This document shows, one piece after another, positions 17,947 through 27,755 of a stretch of DNA of 64,000 nucleotides. How positions within the stretch are numbered: position 1 is the stretch's first letter; the number at the start of each line of letters is the position of its first letter. The notes beneath the pieces were generated by a model. The model made no database searches, was not told the DNA's origin, and was given only the letters and a program-made list of their open reading frames with translations. Origin of the DNA: Candidatus Endomicrobium procryptotermitis (GTDB taxonomy: Bacteria > Elusimicrobiota > Endomicrobiia > Endomicrobiales > Endomicrobiaceae); NCBI GenBank assembly GCA_031279415.1, contig JAITIP010000036.1:1-64000 (forward strand), given 5' to 3'. A program made the position numbers and the translations under genes.

Positions 17947-18528
17947 CTATGCGCTTTTTACTTCGTCATAAGCTCTTTTTATCGACGCAAGATTTCCTTC
18001 GATAACTTCTGGTTTATGACGGAACTTAGCGGTAAGCTTCTTTTTTGTATCTTCAAGAACGCTGTCGATATCCAAATTTCCTATAACTTTTACCAAAGCG
18101 CCGAGCATAGGGGTGTTCGGAATATTTTTGCCTATGGTTTCAAGAGCTATATGGCTTGCGTTGACAACATAAACCTGTGATTTGTCAACGACGAGCAATT
18201 TGGCTATTTCTTCGACGCCGAAAGTCGTGTTTACTATCACTTTGCCGGTTTTTCCAATTCCATCGGTAACATCGACACAGTCCATAAGGGACGGATCTAA
18301 AATTACTACGTATTGAGGATTTGTTATTCCAGAGTGTATCGTTATTGCATCTTCGCTTATTCTGTTAAAAGATTGCACCGGCGCCCCCATTCTTTCCGGT
18401 CCATATTCAGGAAATGCCTGAATATATTTGCCTGTTGCCAAAACTGCTTCGGCAAATAAAAGAGCGGCTGTTTTTGCTCCCTGACCACCGCGTCCATGCC
18501 AACGAACTTCAATCATTTTTGCTGACAT
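17947..18528 (-). CDS. porC: Pyruvate:ferredoxin oxidoreductase, gamma subunit
   Basis: This 193-residue gamma subunit has the family's N-terminal R-W-H-G-R-G-G-Q-G-A-K-T-A and the central F-P-E-Y-G-P-E-R-M-G-A-P-V motif, which binds CoA-related parts in this domain. First gene of the por operon: its upstream gap of 115 bases, AT-rich with no gene, should contain the operon promoter. The spacing inside the operon (27, 18, 47 bases) supports one transcript. Confidence 0.94.
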   Translation of the reverse strand: MSAKMIEVRWHGRGGQGAKTAALLFAEAVLATGKYIQAFPEYGPERMGAPVQSFNRISEDAITIHSGITNPQYVVILDPSLMDCVDVTDGIGKTGKVIVNTTFGVEEIAKLLVVDKSQVYVVNASHIALETIGKNIPNTPMLGALVKVIGNLDIDSVLEDTKKKLTAKFRHKPEVIEGNLASIKRAYDEVKSA

Positions 18529-18643
18529 TTTTTACTCCTTATTTTAGTATATATTTTAATTAAAAAAGTCTGATTTTTCAATCAAAATATTATTTAAATA
18601 CTAATAATTAAAAATGTATTTTACCATTTATAAAAAATAGTTA

Positions 18644-19240
18644 TTACATTTCTTTTCTTCCGGAAATTGCGCGGGAAATGGTAAGTTCGTCAGCGTATTC
18701 AATATCACCGCCAACAGGTAAACCGTAGCCGAGCCTCGTAACTGTAATTCCCATAGGTTTAATAATTTCGGCAAGATATAATGCGGTGGTTTCGCCTTTT
18801 GAATCCGTATCCGTCGCAAGTATTACTTCGCTAATATTATCACTTTTTAATCTTTTTAGCAAATTATCAACTCTTATATCATCATGACCTACAGCGTCAA
18901 GCGGAGAAAGAGCACCGCCAAGCACAAAATATAACCCTTTATAATCTTTAGCTTTACTTACGGCTATTAAATCTTGCGGAGTTTCAACCACGCATATTAT
19001 ATTGCGTTCTCTTGCTGGATCTGAACATATCGGACACGGATCGCTTTCGCTGAGATTGAAACAACTGCTGCAATATTTTATTGTTTTCCTTGCTTTGAGT
19101 ATGGAATCAACCAACCTATCAATTTCGGTCTGAGGCATTTTCAGTATATGGTAGCTTAGCCGTTCCGCCATCTTAGGACCTATGCCAGGCAGTCTTTTTA
19201 TTATTTCCACCATTCTTTCTATAGGCTGAGGTCTGTTCAT
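18644..19240 (-). CDS. recR: Recombination protein RecR
   Basis: This 198-residue protein works with RecF and RecO to load RecA on gaps. It shows the helix-hairpin-helix L-P-G-I-G-P-K-M-A, a zinc finger (C57, C60, C69, C72) and a Toprim domain (V-V-E-T-P-Q-D, later A-T-D-T-D-S-K-G-E). Length is typical. ATG 19238-19240 lies directly after the TAA of the ybaB remnant, so its ribosome site (GGCGGA region) lies inside the dead gene's tail. This may explain why that tail is still readable. Confidence 0.96.
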   Translation of the reverse strand: MNRPQPIERMVEIIKRLPGIGPKMAERLSYHILKMPQTEIDRLVDSILKARKTIKYCSSCFNLSESDPCPICSDPARERNIICVVETPQDLIAVSKAKDYKGLYFVLGGALSPLDAVGHDDIRVDNLLKRLKSDNISEVILATDTDSKGETTALYLAEIIKPMGITVTRLGYGLPVGGDIEYADELTISRAISGRKEM

Positions 19241-19419
19241 TTAAAATCCGCCGAGTCCTTTGAGAATTCCTTTTGTAACGCTTTTGACACTTTTTTAACT
19301 ATTCTTTTGCTTTCATCTTTTATTTGTTCTTTCATGGATTCCTTAAACTCTTTATAAAATACGAGACTTTTACGCTTTTCACACAGTCTTTTGCCATTTC
19401 TCAATTTTCAGATTCCACA
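19241..19419 (-). pseudogene. ybaB: Collapsed ybaB (nucleoid-associated protein) remnant
   Basis: Between dnaX and recR, where ybaB/ebfC is usually found, only 179 bases remain of a gene normally about 310-330 bases long. The 3' end still reads V-T-K-G-I-L-K-G-L-G-G-F-stop in frame, close to the usual YbaB tail. Just upstream, M-K-E-Q-I-K-D-E-S-K-R is open in another frame, so there is at least one frameshift. The N-terminal two thirds are absent. The identification rests on position plus the tail. Confidence 0.65.
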
Positions 19420-21066
19420 CTACACTTTCCTCACTTTGCCGCCAAACTTTTTGGCTATTTCCTGAATATTTTTTGGGACTGCGGTTTTAGCACTTTCCTT
19501 GAAATCCTCTTCAACTTTATAAGCGGCAACATTCGGCTCAGACTCTTCTTTAATCACAATTTCTTCTCTATCCTGTTTTTCTTTGATTTTAACGTCTTCT
19601 ATCACTATTTTTATGGCAATATTTTCCCCTGTTTTTCTCTGGTAAAGTTTTGTAATTTGTTCCTGAAATTCAAAAACTCCTTCATAGTCAAATTTATTCG
19701 TTACGGTTATTTGCACCGATTTGGGTGAAGTTATTTTTACAAGCGTTTTAAGAAGAGATTGTGATGTTAAAGGATGTTTTCTTGTAATTTCTGTAACTAT
19801 TTCTTTCCAGACGCTTATCAAATCATCATCGATTCCTATATTGTCAACTTCCGAGATTATACTATTATCCGAGCTTTTGCCGTCAACTGTCGATGAGGAA
19901 ATGTCGTTAGAATCTGCAACATAATAATTGCCGCTTTTAAAATTTTTTTCCAAATCAGCAATTCTGTTTATAAGTTCTCCGACATTATAATAAGGTTCCG
20001 ACATTTTTAAAAGGTACATTTCAAGCAAAATTCTGGGTTGGTCATGCCAGCGCATTTCTTCCAAAACTTTCGAAAGCAGGTTGTTCATTCTCACGTGACG
20101 CGAAACTGTAAAAAGAGTTTTCTGCATTTCGAAAAGTTTTTTATCTTCGCTTGAAATCTCCGCTATTTCCGGATTTATAGAATATATCATAACCTGTCTT
20201 AAATGGTCGCGCAGATCTCTGGCAAACTGTAAAATATTGTATCCCTGCTCTGAAATTTCTTTAACTGTTTTTAATATTGCAAGAATATCACCTTTGGCAA
20301 GATTTTCCGTAACCGAAGCAATTATTTCTTTCGGCAGCAGCCCAAGCAGTTCTCTTATATAATCTCCACTTATTTTTCCGCCGCTTGAAGAAACGGACTG
20401 GTCAAGCAGGCTTAGCGCATCTCTCATAGAACCACCGGATGCGCTTACTATTATATTTAAAGCTTCGTCGTCTATTTCAAAACTTTCTTTTGTGCTGATG
20501 CTTTTAATAGTGTTGGCTATATCTTTAGCGGATATAAATTTAAAGCGGTATCTCTGGCATCTTGAAAGTATCGTGACAGGAATTTTATGCTGTTCGGTTG
20601 TGGCGAGAATAAAAAGTACGTGCGGCGGTGGTTCTTCAAGAGTTTTAAGAAGAGCGTTAAAAGCCTGTACGGTTATCTGATGAGCTTCATCTATTATGTA
20701 AATTTTATATTTGGAACTTGCGGCCGAAAACTTTACGTTTTCCCTAAGCGCTCTTATCTCATCTATACCGTTATTTGAAGCTCCGTCGATTTCCATTACA
20801 TCTACACTGGAACTTTTGCCTATTTCGATACAGTTTTCACATACTCCGCATGGGTCGCTCGTCGGACCATTTTTACAGTTTAAAGCTTTGGCAAGAATCC
20901 TTGCCATAGTTGTTTTACCACAGCCTCTTGGACCGGAAAAAAGATAAGCGTGTGCTATTCTGTTTTCTAAAATCGCATTTTTGAGTGTTACAGATATATG
21001 ATTTTGTCCAATAACTTCATCAAAGTTTTGAGGACGAAACTTTCTGGCTAATACTAGATATGACAT
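19420..21066 (-). CDS. dnaX: DNA polymerase III subunit gamma/tau
   Basis: This 548-residue clamp-loader ATPase starts at M-S-Y-L-V-L-A-R-K-F-R-P. It shows the Walker A G45-P-R-G-C-G-K-T52, the zinc-binding cysteines C64, C73, C76 and C79, D-E-A-H and the sensor region S-R-C-Q-R-Y. The region after about residue 370 is the tau-like, low-conservation tail. I choose ATG 21064-21066 because TGAGG lies just upstream and homologous sequence begins there; the open frame continues upstream through a tRNA gene, which cannot be coding. No obvious slippery A-run for a gamma product was confirmed. Confidence 0.95.
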   Translation of the reverse strand: MSYLVLARKFRPQNFDEVIGQNHISVTLKNAILENRIAHAYLFSGPRGCGKTTMARILAKALNCKNGPTSDPCGVCENCIEIGKSSSVDVMEIDGASNNGIDEIRALRENVKFSAASSKYKIYIIDEAHQITVQAFNALLKTLEEPPPHVLFILATTEQHKIPVTILSRCQRYRFKFISAKDIANTIKSISTKESFEIDDEALNIIVSASGGSMRDALSLLDQSVSSSGGKISGDYIRELLGLLPKEIIASVTENLAKGDILAILKTVKEISEQGYNILQFARDLRDHLRQVMIYSINPEIAEISSEDKKLFEMQKTLFTVSRHVRMNNLLSKVLEEMRWHDQPRILLEMYLLKMSEPYYNVGELINRIADLEKNFKSGNYYVADSNDISSSTVDGKSSDNSIISEVDNIGIDDDLISVWKEIVTEITRKHPLTSQSLLKTLVKITSPKSVQITVTNKFDYEGVFEFQEQITKLYQRKTGENIAIKIVIEDVKIKEKQDREEIVIKEESEPNVAAYKVEEDFKESAKTAVPKNIQEIAKKFGGKVRKV

Positions 21067-21147
21067 AAAAACCTCAAAAGCACCAGATTTTGCAGGAAAA
21101 CCCGTTTTTCTGTAAATACTGCGTGCCAAACACCGTTTTTTGAATTT

Positions 21148-21221
21148 TGGTGGAGCCAGCGGGAATTGAACCCGCATCTCATCGTTGCGAACGATGCGTT
21201 CTCCCGTTTAACTATGACCCC
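21148..21221 (-). tRNA. tRNA-Ala (anticodon CGC)
   Basis: A 74-nt tRNA including an encoded CCA (complement of 21148-21150). The anticodon loop TTCGCAA is closed by CATCG/CGATG. The acceptor GGGGTCA pairs with TGGCTCC, including the G3-U70 wobble that identifies alanine tRNAs. The T arm GCGGGTTCAATTCCCGC is intact. It reads GCG codons. It lies 82 bases upstream of dnaX on the same strand. Confidence 0.93.
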
Positions 21222-21403
21222 ATGTTACTCAGAAGAAGAATTTTATTATAGCAAATTATTTGTAATTTATTGCAATTGAGGTTAATATGTCCCTTTTTTA
21301 GATATAATGAAAGAGGGAATAGCTATTTTGACCTTAACATATTATTTGAGTTGGTGTCGTTATTTTTATACAATAATAAATTATTATTTGCTGTAAAGGA
21401 AAT

Positions 21404-21892
21404 ATGATGTTTATCGGATTCGGTTATGATGTTCATAGATTTAAAAAGGGAAGAAAACTGATACTCGGCGGAGTAGAAATCGTAAATTCGAAAGGTCTTG
21501 ATGGTCATAGCGATGCAGATGTTTTGCTTCATGCTTTAATGGACGCTCTTTTAGGAGCCGCCGGGCTTAACGATATAGGCCATTTTTTCCCGAATACCAA
21601 CTCAAAATACAAAGGCATCTCCAGTCTCAAACTTTTAGAAACGGTTTATAAAGAATTAAAGAAACGAAACTTTAAAATAAACAACATTGATATAACCGCA
21701 ATAGCGGAATCTCCAAAAATCTATCCTTATATTGAGCAAATAAAAAACAATATTTCAAAAACTGTTAAACTTAACAAGTCGCGGATAGCAATAAAAGCCA
21801 CTACTAATGAAAAAATGGGGTTTATCGGCAGAGGTGAAGGAATAGCAGTAATGGCAGCGGCATCAGTCAAAAAAAAGAAATATGGCGATTAA
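21404..21892 (+). CDS. ispF: 2-C-methyl-D-erythritol 2,4-cyclodiphosphate synthase
   Basis: This 162-residue MEP-pathway enzyme cyclises CDP-ME-2-phosphate for isoprenoid synthesis. The metal ligands are visible in G-Y-D-V-H-R (D9, H11) and the conserved [10 protein letters not shown] segment; the C-terminal part has [15 protein letters not shown]. Two adjacent ATGs (21404 and 21407) are possible; AAAGGA lies close upstream. Its end overlaps cysS by 11 bases, as in many genomes where ispF and cysS are neighbours. Confidence 0.95.
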   Translation: MMFIGFGYDVHRFKKGRKLILGGVEIVNSKGLDGHSDADVLLHALMDALLGAAGLNDIGHFFPNTNSKYKGISSLKLLETVYKELKKRNFKINNIDITAIAESPKIYPYIEQIKNNISKTVKLNKSRIAIKATTNEKMGFIGRGEGIAVMAAASVKKKKYGD

Positions 21893-23273
21893 ATTTTACA
21901 ATACGCTTACGAATGCAAAAGAAGAATTTATACCGCAAAATGAAAATTTTGTTACGATGTATGTTTGCGGAGTTACGCCTTATGACGAAGTTCATCTCGG
22001 ACATGCAAGAGCATACGTGACTTTTGATATTATAAAAAGGCATCTGCAAAAAAGAAAATACAAAGTCAGACATGTTCAGAATTTTACAGATATTGATGAT
22101 AAAATAATAAAAAGAGCTGCCGAAAAAGGCATTTCCCCATCCGCTTTGGCACAAATATATATTGACGATTATTTTGTCCAAACCGGAAAACTTAACATAC
22201 TTAAAGCAAATTTTTATCCGCGCGTCACAGAAATGATTCCCGAAATAATAAATTTTATACAAAAACTTATAGATAAAGGTTTTGCATATATTGTCGATGG
22301 CGATATCTATTATTCTGTGAACAAATTCAAAGGTTACGGAAAGCTTTCAAAAAGAAATCTTGAAGATTTGAAAGCGGGCGTCAGAGTGGACATCTGTGAC
22401 AAAAAAAGTTCTGTTTTTGATTTTGCTCTCTGGAAAAAAACAAAAGATGGAAAACAGCAGGAGGCTTCATGGGACAGCCCTTGGGGTAAAGGAAGACCGG
22501 GCTGGCATATCGAATGCTCGGTAATGTCTTCAAAAATTCTTGGAGATACCATAGACATACACGGCGGCGGGCAAGACTTAATTTTTCCACATCATGAGAA
22601 TGAAATCGCGCAAAGCGAAGCATGCACAGGACAGCAGTTTGTAAAATATTGGATTCACAACGGTTTTGTAACGGTAAATAAAGAAAAAATGTCGAAATCT
22701 TTAGGCAATTTTTTTTCGCTAAAAGACATTTTTACAAAATATGATCCACGCGTTGTGCGTTATTATCTGCTCACACAGCATTATAAAAGTCCTCTTGATT
22801 TTTCGGATTCAGGACTTGAGTCGGCAAAAAATGCTTTGCAGGGGCTTGACGATGCATACTTAAGGCTTGCTGTAGAAACGGCTGAAAAAGTACAGACTAA
22901 GGATTCCGACCTTGTTGAGCTGGAAAACAATTTCTTAGATTCTCTTGATGATGATTTTAACTCTGAAAAGGCACTCTCATATCTTCACAAATTAAAAAAT
23001 ATGCTTTTAAAAGAACTTTTCAGCGCGGATAAAATAAGACTTTGGCAGTTTAGAGCGCTTTTTGAAGAATTCGTGAAAGTTTCTCTAGGCATTTCACTGC
23101 CAAAAATACAAAATAACGATGAAAGCCTACAGATTCTTTTAACTGTAAGAAACAAAGCCAGAAAAGCAAAAAACTGGGCTGAAGCGGACAAGTTGAGAAA
23201 AGAAATCGACGAAAAAGGTTATAAAATTATAGACAATCAAGATGGGACTTCAATACTGACAAAAAAAATATAA
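21882..23273 (+). CDS. cysS: Cysteinyl-tRNA synthetase
   Basis: This 463-residue class I synthetase shows the N-terminal zinc Cys in Y-V-C-G-V-T-P-Y-D, the HIGH-like V-H-L-G-H-A-R, zinc-site W-H-I-E-C-S and H-H-E-N-E, and the ATP-binding K-M-S-K-S-L-G-N near residue 268. The C-terminal DALR-like region ends at [11 protein letters not shown]. Length is normal. It overlaps ispF and lies 8 bases before rlmB, so ispF-cysS-rlmB form an operon. Confidence 0.97.
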   Translation: MAIKFYNTLTNAKEEFIPQNENFVTMYVCGVTPYDEVHLGHARAYVTFDIIKRHLQKRKYKVRHVQNFTDIDDKIIKRAAEKGISPSALAQIYIDDYFVQTGKLNILKANFYPRVTEMIPEIINFIQKLIDKGFAYIVDGDIYYSVNKFKGYGKLSKRNLEDLKAGVRVDICDKKSSVFDFALWKKTKDGKQQEASWDSPWGKGRPGWHIECSVMSSKILGDTIDIHGGGQDLIFPHHENEIAQSEACTGQQFVKYWIHNGFVTVNKEKMSKSLGNFFSLKDIFTKYDPRVVRYYLLTQHYKSPLDFSDSGLESAKNALQGLDDAYLRLAVETAEKVQTKDSDLVELENNFLDSLDDDFNSEKALSYLHKLKNMLLKELFSADKIRLWQFRALFEEFVKVSLGISLPKIQNNDESLQILLTVRNKARKAKNWAEADKLRKEIDEKGYKIIDNQDGTSILTKKI

Positions 23274-23281
23274 GGCTGAAA

Positions 23282-24058
23282 ATGGCTCGAAAAAAATTTT
23301 TATCGCAATATCATAAAAATAAAGAAGAAAAAGTTTTAGATAATATAATATGCGGAAGAAATTCTGTTTTGGAATTGCTTAAAGCAGGAAAAAGAACAGT
23401 AAACAAAATATTGTTGGCGCAGACGGCAAGAGGAACAGCGATAACAGAGATTATTACTCTTGCGAAAAATAAAGGCATTGCGATTCACAATGTTCCTCCG
23501 GAAAAACTTGATAAATACTCAGAAAATTCACAAGGAGTTGCGGCGGAAGTTTCTGCGCTGCAATATATTGAAATCAAAGAGCTTATATCCAAAACAAAAC
23601 AAAGCAAATACCCGCTTTTAGTTTTGCTTGACTGTATTGAAGACCCGCATAATCTCGGAGCAATAATAAGAAACTGCGTTGCTTTTGGCGCGGACGGCGT
23701 TATAATTCCTAAATGGCGGGCGGCAGGCGTAAATGAAACTGTATCGAGATCTTCTGCAGGAGCTATTGAGCATATACCTGTTTCAAGAGTTACAAATGCC
23801 AATCAGGCCGTTGATTTATTAAAAGAAAATGGTTTCTGGATAGCGGGAGCTGAAAATGGAGGACAAAGTTTGGAAGAAACAAATCTTTATTTTCCTCTAG
23901 TATTAATAATAGGCAGCGAAGGTTTTGGACTTCACAGCCTTACAAAACAAAAATGCGACTTTTTAATCTCTATACCTCAGACAAATACTATTTCTTCATT
24001 AAACGCCTCATGCGCCACGGCCGTAATTTTATACGAATTGTCCAAAAGAAGAATTTAA
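23282..24058 (+). CDS. rlmB: 23S rRNA (guanosine-2'-O)-methyltransferase, RlmB/TrmH type
   Basis: This 258-residue SPOUT methyltransferase has an N-terminal substrate-binding domain (about 15-90: I-I-C-G-R-N-S-V-L-E-L-L) and the knotted catalytic domain with L-L-D-C-I-E-D-P-H-N-L-G-A-I-I-R, the S-A-G-A-I-E-H-I-P segment and the C-terminal I-G-S-E-G-F-G-L and I-S-S-L-N-A-S-C-A motifs. RlmB modifies G2251 in 23S rRNA. The cysS neighbour is the common context for this group. Other TrmH-family substrates cannot be excluded. Confidence 0.9.
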   Translation: MARKKFLSQYHKNKEEKVLDNIICGRNSVLELLKAGKRTVNKILLAQTARGTAITEIITLAKNKGIAIHNVPPEKLDKYSENSQGVAAEVSALQYIEIKELISKTKQSKYPLLVLLDCIEDPHNLGAIIRNCVAFGADGVIIPKWRAAGVNETVSRSSAGAIEHIPVSRVTNANQAVDLLKENGFWIAGAENGGQSLEETNLYFPLVLIIGSEGFGLHSLTKQKCDFLISIPQTNTISSLNASCATAVILYELSKRRI

Positions 24059-24140
24059 AAAATAAACCTGATATCTATAATAAAACGGCTATTAAAATAG
24101 CGGCTGCAAGTTTTTTTAACAAAAAAGTTAAATAGGGAGC

Positions 24141-26384
24141 TTAACTTTTATTTAAATCGGTTTTATCAAAATCGACTATATAAACGTCTTTATAACGCAG
24201 TAAATTATAGTAATAATGTTTAGCAACAAGCTCTGCTTCATTAATATGCTCCAACACCTTATTGGTTTCCCTTTTATCGAGTTTTACGTTGATATTGAAA
24301 CCGTAATATGGTAAAACACCTGTTCCTCCTCCACACATCCATCTTCCACATAAAGTGTATATAAGCGGATAAGCTTTACCGATATTATCAATTTTTTTCT
24401 GATATTTTATTGGTCCGTTAAAAATTATAAAAATTTCTCTATCATCATGCACAACATCCATTAAAGAATTAGCAATCAATCTGTTATATTTTTCAAGATA
24501 ACTCAAAGCATTGCTATAGGAATAAGATAAACCGAAAGAATAAAATAACGGGATAATCGATAGAAAAATAAAAATATAACGTAAAATCCCATTATAAAAA
24601 GTTAAAACAAAAAATATAATTACAAATAAAAAAATAGCAAACGGAAAAAAGTGTCTGGGATCCATTGTAAAAGTTTGCACTGCGTTTACTCCAAACAAAG
24701 CTGTAAACAGTATAATAAACGGAGAAACAACAAGAATAACTTTGCATATGCGACTCTCCCATGACCTCAACAGCAAAGTTTTTTTAGAAAAAGTATTAAC
24801 GGCAAAAACTATCACTGCGATACAAAAAGCAATAAATAACAAACATAATATTATCAAGGTAAAATCATTATACGGCTTCCATTTTGACAGTGAGTTTCCT
24901 ATGTCTTTAATCCTACCAAATAGAGAAATAAATAAATTTGAAGAATGAACAATATCTTTATTTACAAAACGGCTGCTGTTATAAATAGTAAAATACCATA
25001 AAGTTACTGCTGAAATAAAAGAGCAAATGCGGGTTAAAAAAAGTTTCAGTGCGGTTTTAGGATTTTCTTTATTTTTTATAATTATTATAATTTCGGTAAA
25101 AATAAGAATAAATATTGCACCAATTGAGGTCTGATATGTCAAAAGACAGCAAAAAGTAAAGATAAACGTTGAAATGATTACTAAAAGAATACTTTTATTT
25201 GGAGTAAGAAAAATCCACAGACAAAAGATTAGTGAAAATAACATCGGAAGAACATCAAATTGAAAGCTTAACGGCTGAAGCAAAAACGGAGATGAAAATA
25301 AATATATTACTGCAAAAATGGACACTAAATTGTTTTGCGAATTAAATTTTTTAGCAAGCAAATATGCGCTTGCGCATAAAATAAATGAGCTTATTATAAG
25401 TCCCCATGGCGCAAAAACAGCTAATTTTCCATTAACGGAAAACATTTTATATAGAATACCAGACAGAAAACGGCTGTCGCCATTCCAATAATGTGGTACA
25501 ACTGTTCTGGCATAATCGTCCATATAAGGAACATTGGCAATGATTATCGGCAAAATATATAAAAATACCATGATGCAGCAAATTACAAAACCGCGGTCAA
25601 ATAAGTTGTCTGAAAAATATGCTTTAATGTTTTCAAAATAAACCGTTGATTTTGTATTCTTCCCTTCTATAATTTTGCTGAGACTTTCATAATGAAGACT
25701 GCACAATCCAAATATTAAAGCAATAAAAACCATACTAAGTAAAATTGTTGAAACATTCTGCCAAAAATAAGATTTCTCATAAAAAATATATTTTAGATTA
25801 AAATTATCTATCCTGCCGTCAAAAATTCTTTCATTTTTAATATTTGTTCCGGATTTTATCTCAGAAAACTCAATTTTTCCGTCAATTTTCACATGAATAT
25901 TTTCTTTTCCGTTAAGAATGCTGATTACGTCTCCTTCTTTTGAAATTCTTATTTCCAAGCGGTTAGGTTTATTTATTTCCAGCGGTATTTTTTCATTTAA
26001 AAAATTTATGCTGTATTTCCTATTTTTATCTTTGTAATCAACCGCTGCTTTGCCGTTGGCATTAATATCAATAATAATGCCTTCCTTTGAACCCATATCA
26101 AAAAGCGTCTGCCAATTGCTGAAAGAATATGCATAAAAATCCATAGACAGTTCAATAGAATAAACCAAACCGTTCAAATTAGAATATTTAAATTCAAAAG
26201 GTTTTTGTTTCTTTTCATCTAAAGATTGGCTGTCATAGCCTGACGCCGAGATAACTTCTTGTCCGACTTGTATATATCTGCTAAATTTATTGTCAGCCAA
26301 ATAAAAAAGAATAAGCGTAATAACCAACAAACTTATAAGTCCTGACGTTGTTTTAAATAAAAAATTAAATATTTTTTTTATCAT
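24141..26384 (-). CDS. GtrII-like membrane glucosyltransferase with lumenal beta-sandwich domain
   Basis: This 747-residue multi-pass protein has a first membrane segment near residues 10-30, then about 170 residues that look like a LamG/concanavalin-type beta sandwich (strands around N-G-L-V-Y-S-I-E-L-S, Q-T-L-F-D-M-G, I-N-K-P-N-R-L-E-I-R), then 10 or more membrane helices. The first large loop holds N-V-P-Y-M-D-D-Y-A-R-T, the acidic pair expected in GtrII-like (PF14264) and other GT-C transferases, followed by D-S-R-F-L-S-G. GtrII-type enzymes use lipid-linked glucose made by GtrB to decorate cell-surface polysaccharide. The gtrB gene is immediately upstream (54 bases). No gtrA-like flippase gene is adjacent. 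The substrate is not known. Confidence 0.7.
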   Translation of the reverse strand: MIKKIFNFLFKTTSGLISLLVITLILFYLADNKFSRYIQVGQEVISASGYDSQSLDEKKQKPFEFKYSNLNGLVYSIELSMDFYAYSFSNWQTLFDMGSKEGIIIDINANGKAAVDYKDKNRKYSINFLNEKIPLEINKPNRLEIRISKEGDVISILNGKENIHVKIDGKIEFSEIKSGTNIKNERIFDGRIDNFNLKYIFYEKSYFWQNVSTILLSMVFIALIFGLCSLHYESLSKIIEGKNTKSTVYFENIKAYFSDNLFDRGFVICCIMVFLYILPIIIANVPYMDDYARTVVPHYWNGDSRFLSGILYKMFSVNGKLAVFAPWGLIISSFILCASAYLLAKKFNSQNNLVSIFAVIYLFSSPFLLQPLSFQFDVLPMLFSLIFCLWIFLTPNKSILLVIISTFIFTFCCLLTYQTSIGAIFILIFTEIIIIIKNKENPKTALKLFLTRICSFISAVTLWYFTIYNSSRFVNKDIVHSSNLFISLFGRIKDIGNSLSKWKPYNDFTLIILCLLFIAFCIAVIVFAVNTFSKKTLLLRSWESRICKVILVVSPFIILFTALFGVNAVQTFTMDPRHFFPFAIFLFVIIFFVLTFYNGILRYIFIFLSIIPLFYSFGLSYSYSNALSYLEKYNRLIANSLMDVVHDDREIFIIFNGPIKYQKKIDNIGKAYPLIYTLCGRWMCGGGTGVLPYYGFNINVKLDKRETNKVLEHINEAELVAKHYYYNLLRYKDVYIVDFDKTDLNKS

Positions 26385-26438
26385 TATGTTATCTCCATAT
26401 ATATTTCTTTTATTGTATTTGATTGAAATAAGGGATTT

Positions 26439-27374
26439 CTAAAAGTTTATTTTTTCGCTGACTATATACAATGGTCTGTTTCTTGTCTCTTCCAAAATTC
26501 TTCCCAAATATTCACCTATTACTCCCAAACATATTAGCTGCACACCACCGAAAAATAAAACAGCTATAAATATTGAAGCATATCCCGGCATATCTACACC
26601 GTGAATAATTGTTCTCAAAACTATGTATCCGCCGTAAAGAAAAGAAATAAAAGCGATTATTAAACCTAGATATGTCCAGATCCTTAGAGGTAAAGTTGAT
26701 GAAGAACTGATACCGTCCAGCGCAAAATTCCACAATTTCCAATAATTAAATTTTGTTTTCCCAGCAATGCGTTTTTGTCTTGCATATTCTATTCCGGCAG
26801 ACTTATATCCCGGCCAGTTAAAAATATATTTCATAAACAGTTTTTTATCGTGAATCTGCTTAATACCTTCTATTACCTTTCTGTCGATAAGCCTGAAATC
26901 TCCCGTATTTTTATGTATCGGACTATCGGATATTTTATTGACTAATTTATAAAAGTAATTTGCCGTCATTCTTTTAAGAAATGTATCGGATTGCCTGTCA
27001 CGGCGCACACCGTAAACATTATCGTAACCTTCTTTCCATTTGTTTATAAATTCAATAATCAGCTCTACAGGATCTTGTAAATCAACATCGATAATAACTG
27101 CAGCTTTTCCACAGCAGGATTCAAGCGCGGCATACATCGCTTTTTCTTTTCCGAAATTCCTTGAAAAAGAAATTATCTTAACTCTTTTATCTTTTTGCGC
27201 AAACTCTTTTAAAATCTGTAAAGTATCATCTTTACTGCCATCGTTTACACAAATAATTTCAAAACCGTATTCTTTGATATTATTCAAAACTTTAAAGATT
27301 TCGGTAAAAAATACGGCTATAGCTTCCTGTTCATTATACATTGGAACTATTATTGATAAATTTTCAGAAATCAT
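26439..27374 (-). CDS. GtrB-like polyprenyl-phosphate glycosyltransferase
   Basis: This 311-residue GT2 enzyme has the nucleotide-sugar domain first (I-I-V-P-M-Y-N-E-Q, V-N-D-G-S-K-D-D-T, F-S-R-N-F-G-K-E, D-V-D-L-Q-D-P) and two C-terminal membrane helices (about 230-255 and 265-290), ending in I-G-E-Y-L-G-R-I-L-E-E-T. This is the GtrB/DPM1-like form, which loads a sugar on a polyprenyl phosphate at the inner membrane. It is the first gene of a two-gene unit with the GtrII-like transferase. Confidence 0.88.
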   Translation of the reverse strand: MISENLSIIVPMYNEQEAIAVFFTEIFKVLNNIKEYGFEIICVNDGSKDDTLQILKEFAQKDKRVKIISFSRNFGKEKAMYAALESCCGKAAVIIDVDLQDPVELIIEFINKWKEGYDNVYGVRRDRQSDTFLKRMTANYFYKLVNKISDSPIHKNTGDFRLIDRKVIEGIKQIHDKKLFMKYIFNWPGYKSAGIEYARQKRIAGKTKFNYWKLWNFALDGISSSSTLPLRIWTYLGLIIAFISFLYGGYIVLRTIIHGVDMPGYASIFIAVLFFGGVQLICLGVIGEYLGRILEETRNRPLYIVSEKINF

Positions 27375-27555
27375 ATTTTCTATCTTTAATTTTTTGTGAA
27401 CCTTTTTATCATATAAAAGGAATTTATATTATCTAAAATAATTATAATAAATATTATTTACAACTCAAAACTTAATGGAATCCCTATAGGAAAAAATATT
27501 GGAGGCATAAAAAGCCTGAAAAACCGAATATTTAAAAGTGTTTTTGGCAAGTAAT

Positions 27556-27627
27556 TGGCGGCGGGTGGAATTGAACCACCGGCCAAAGGCTTATGAGTCC
27601 TCTGCTCTACCCCTGAGCTACGCCGCC
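27556..27627 (-). tRNA. tRNA with CAU anticodon (elongator tRNA-Met likely)
   Basis: A 72-nt tRNA with acceptor GGCGGCG/CGCCGCC, D arm GCTC/GAGC, anticodon loop CTCATAA and T arm GGTGGTTCAATTCCACC. The first bases (G1-C72 paired) exclude initiator tRNA. The lower anticodon stem contains an A-G mismatch next to the loop. CAU could also be the lysidine-modified tRNA-Ile; the body looks more like elongator Met, but this is not certain. CCA is not encoded. Confidence 0.85.
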
Positions 27628-27755
27628 TGTAAATAAGTTTTAAGATTCTATTATTTTTTCCTTTGAAAGTCAATTTTTCATCAATTATAGATAATAAGTG
27701 AAGTCTGGCAGTACCCAGTTTCTAAATTTTTTTTTAAACTGTTAAGTTTCATGAT

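Noticed and set aside
21067-21177. N-terminal extension of dnaX by 37 codons
   Set aside because: The extended frame runs into tRNA-Ala and has no homologous residues; TGAGG supports the start at 21066.
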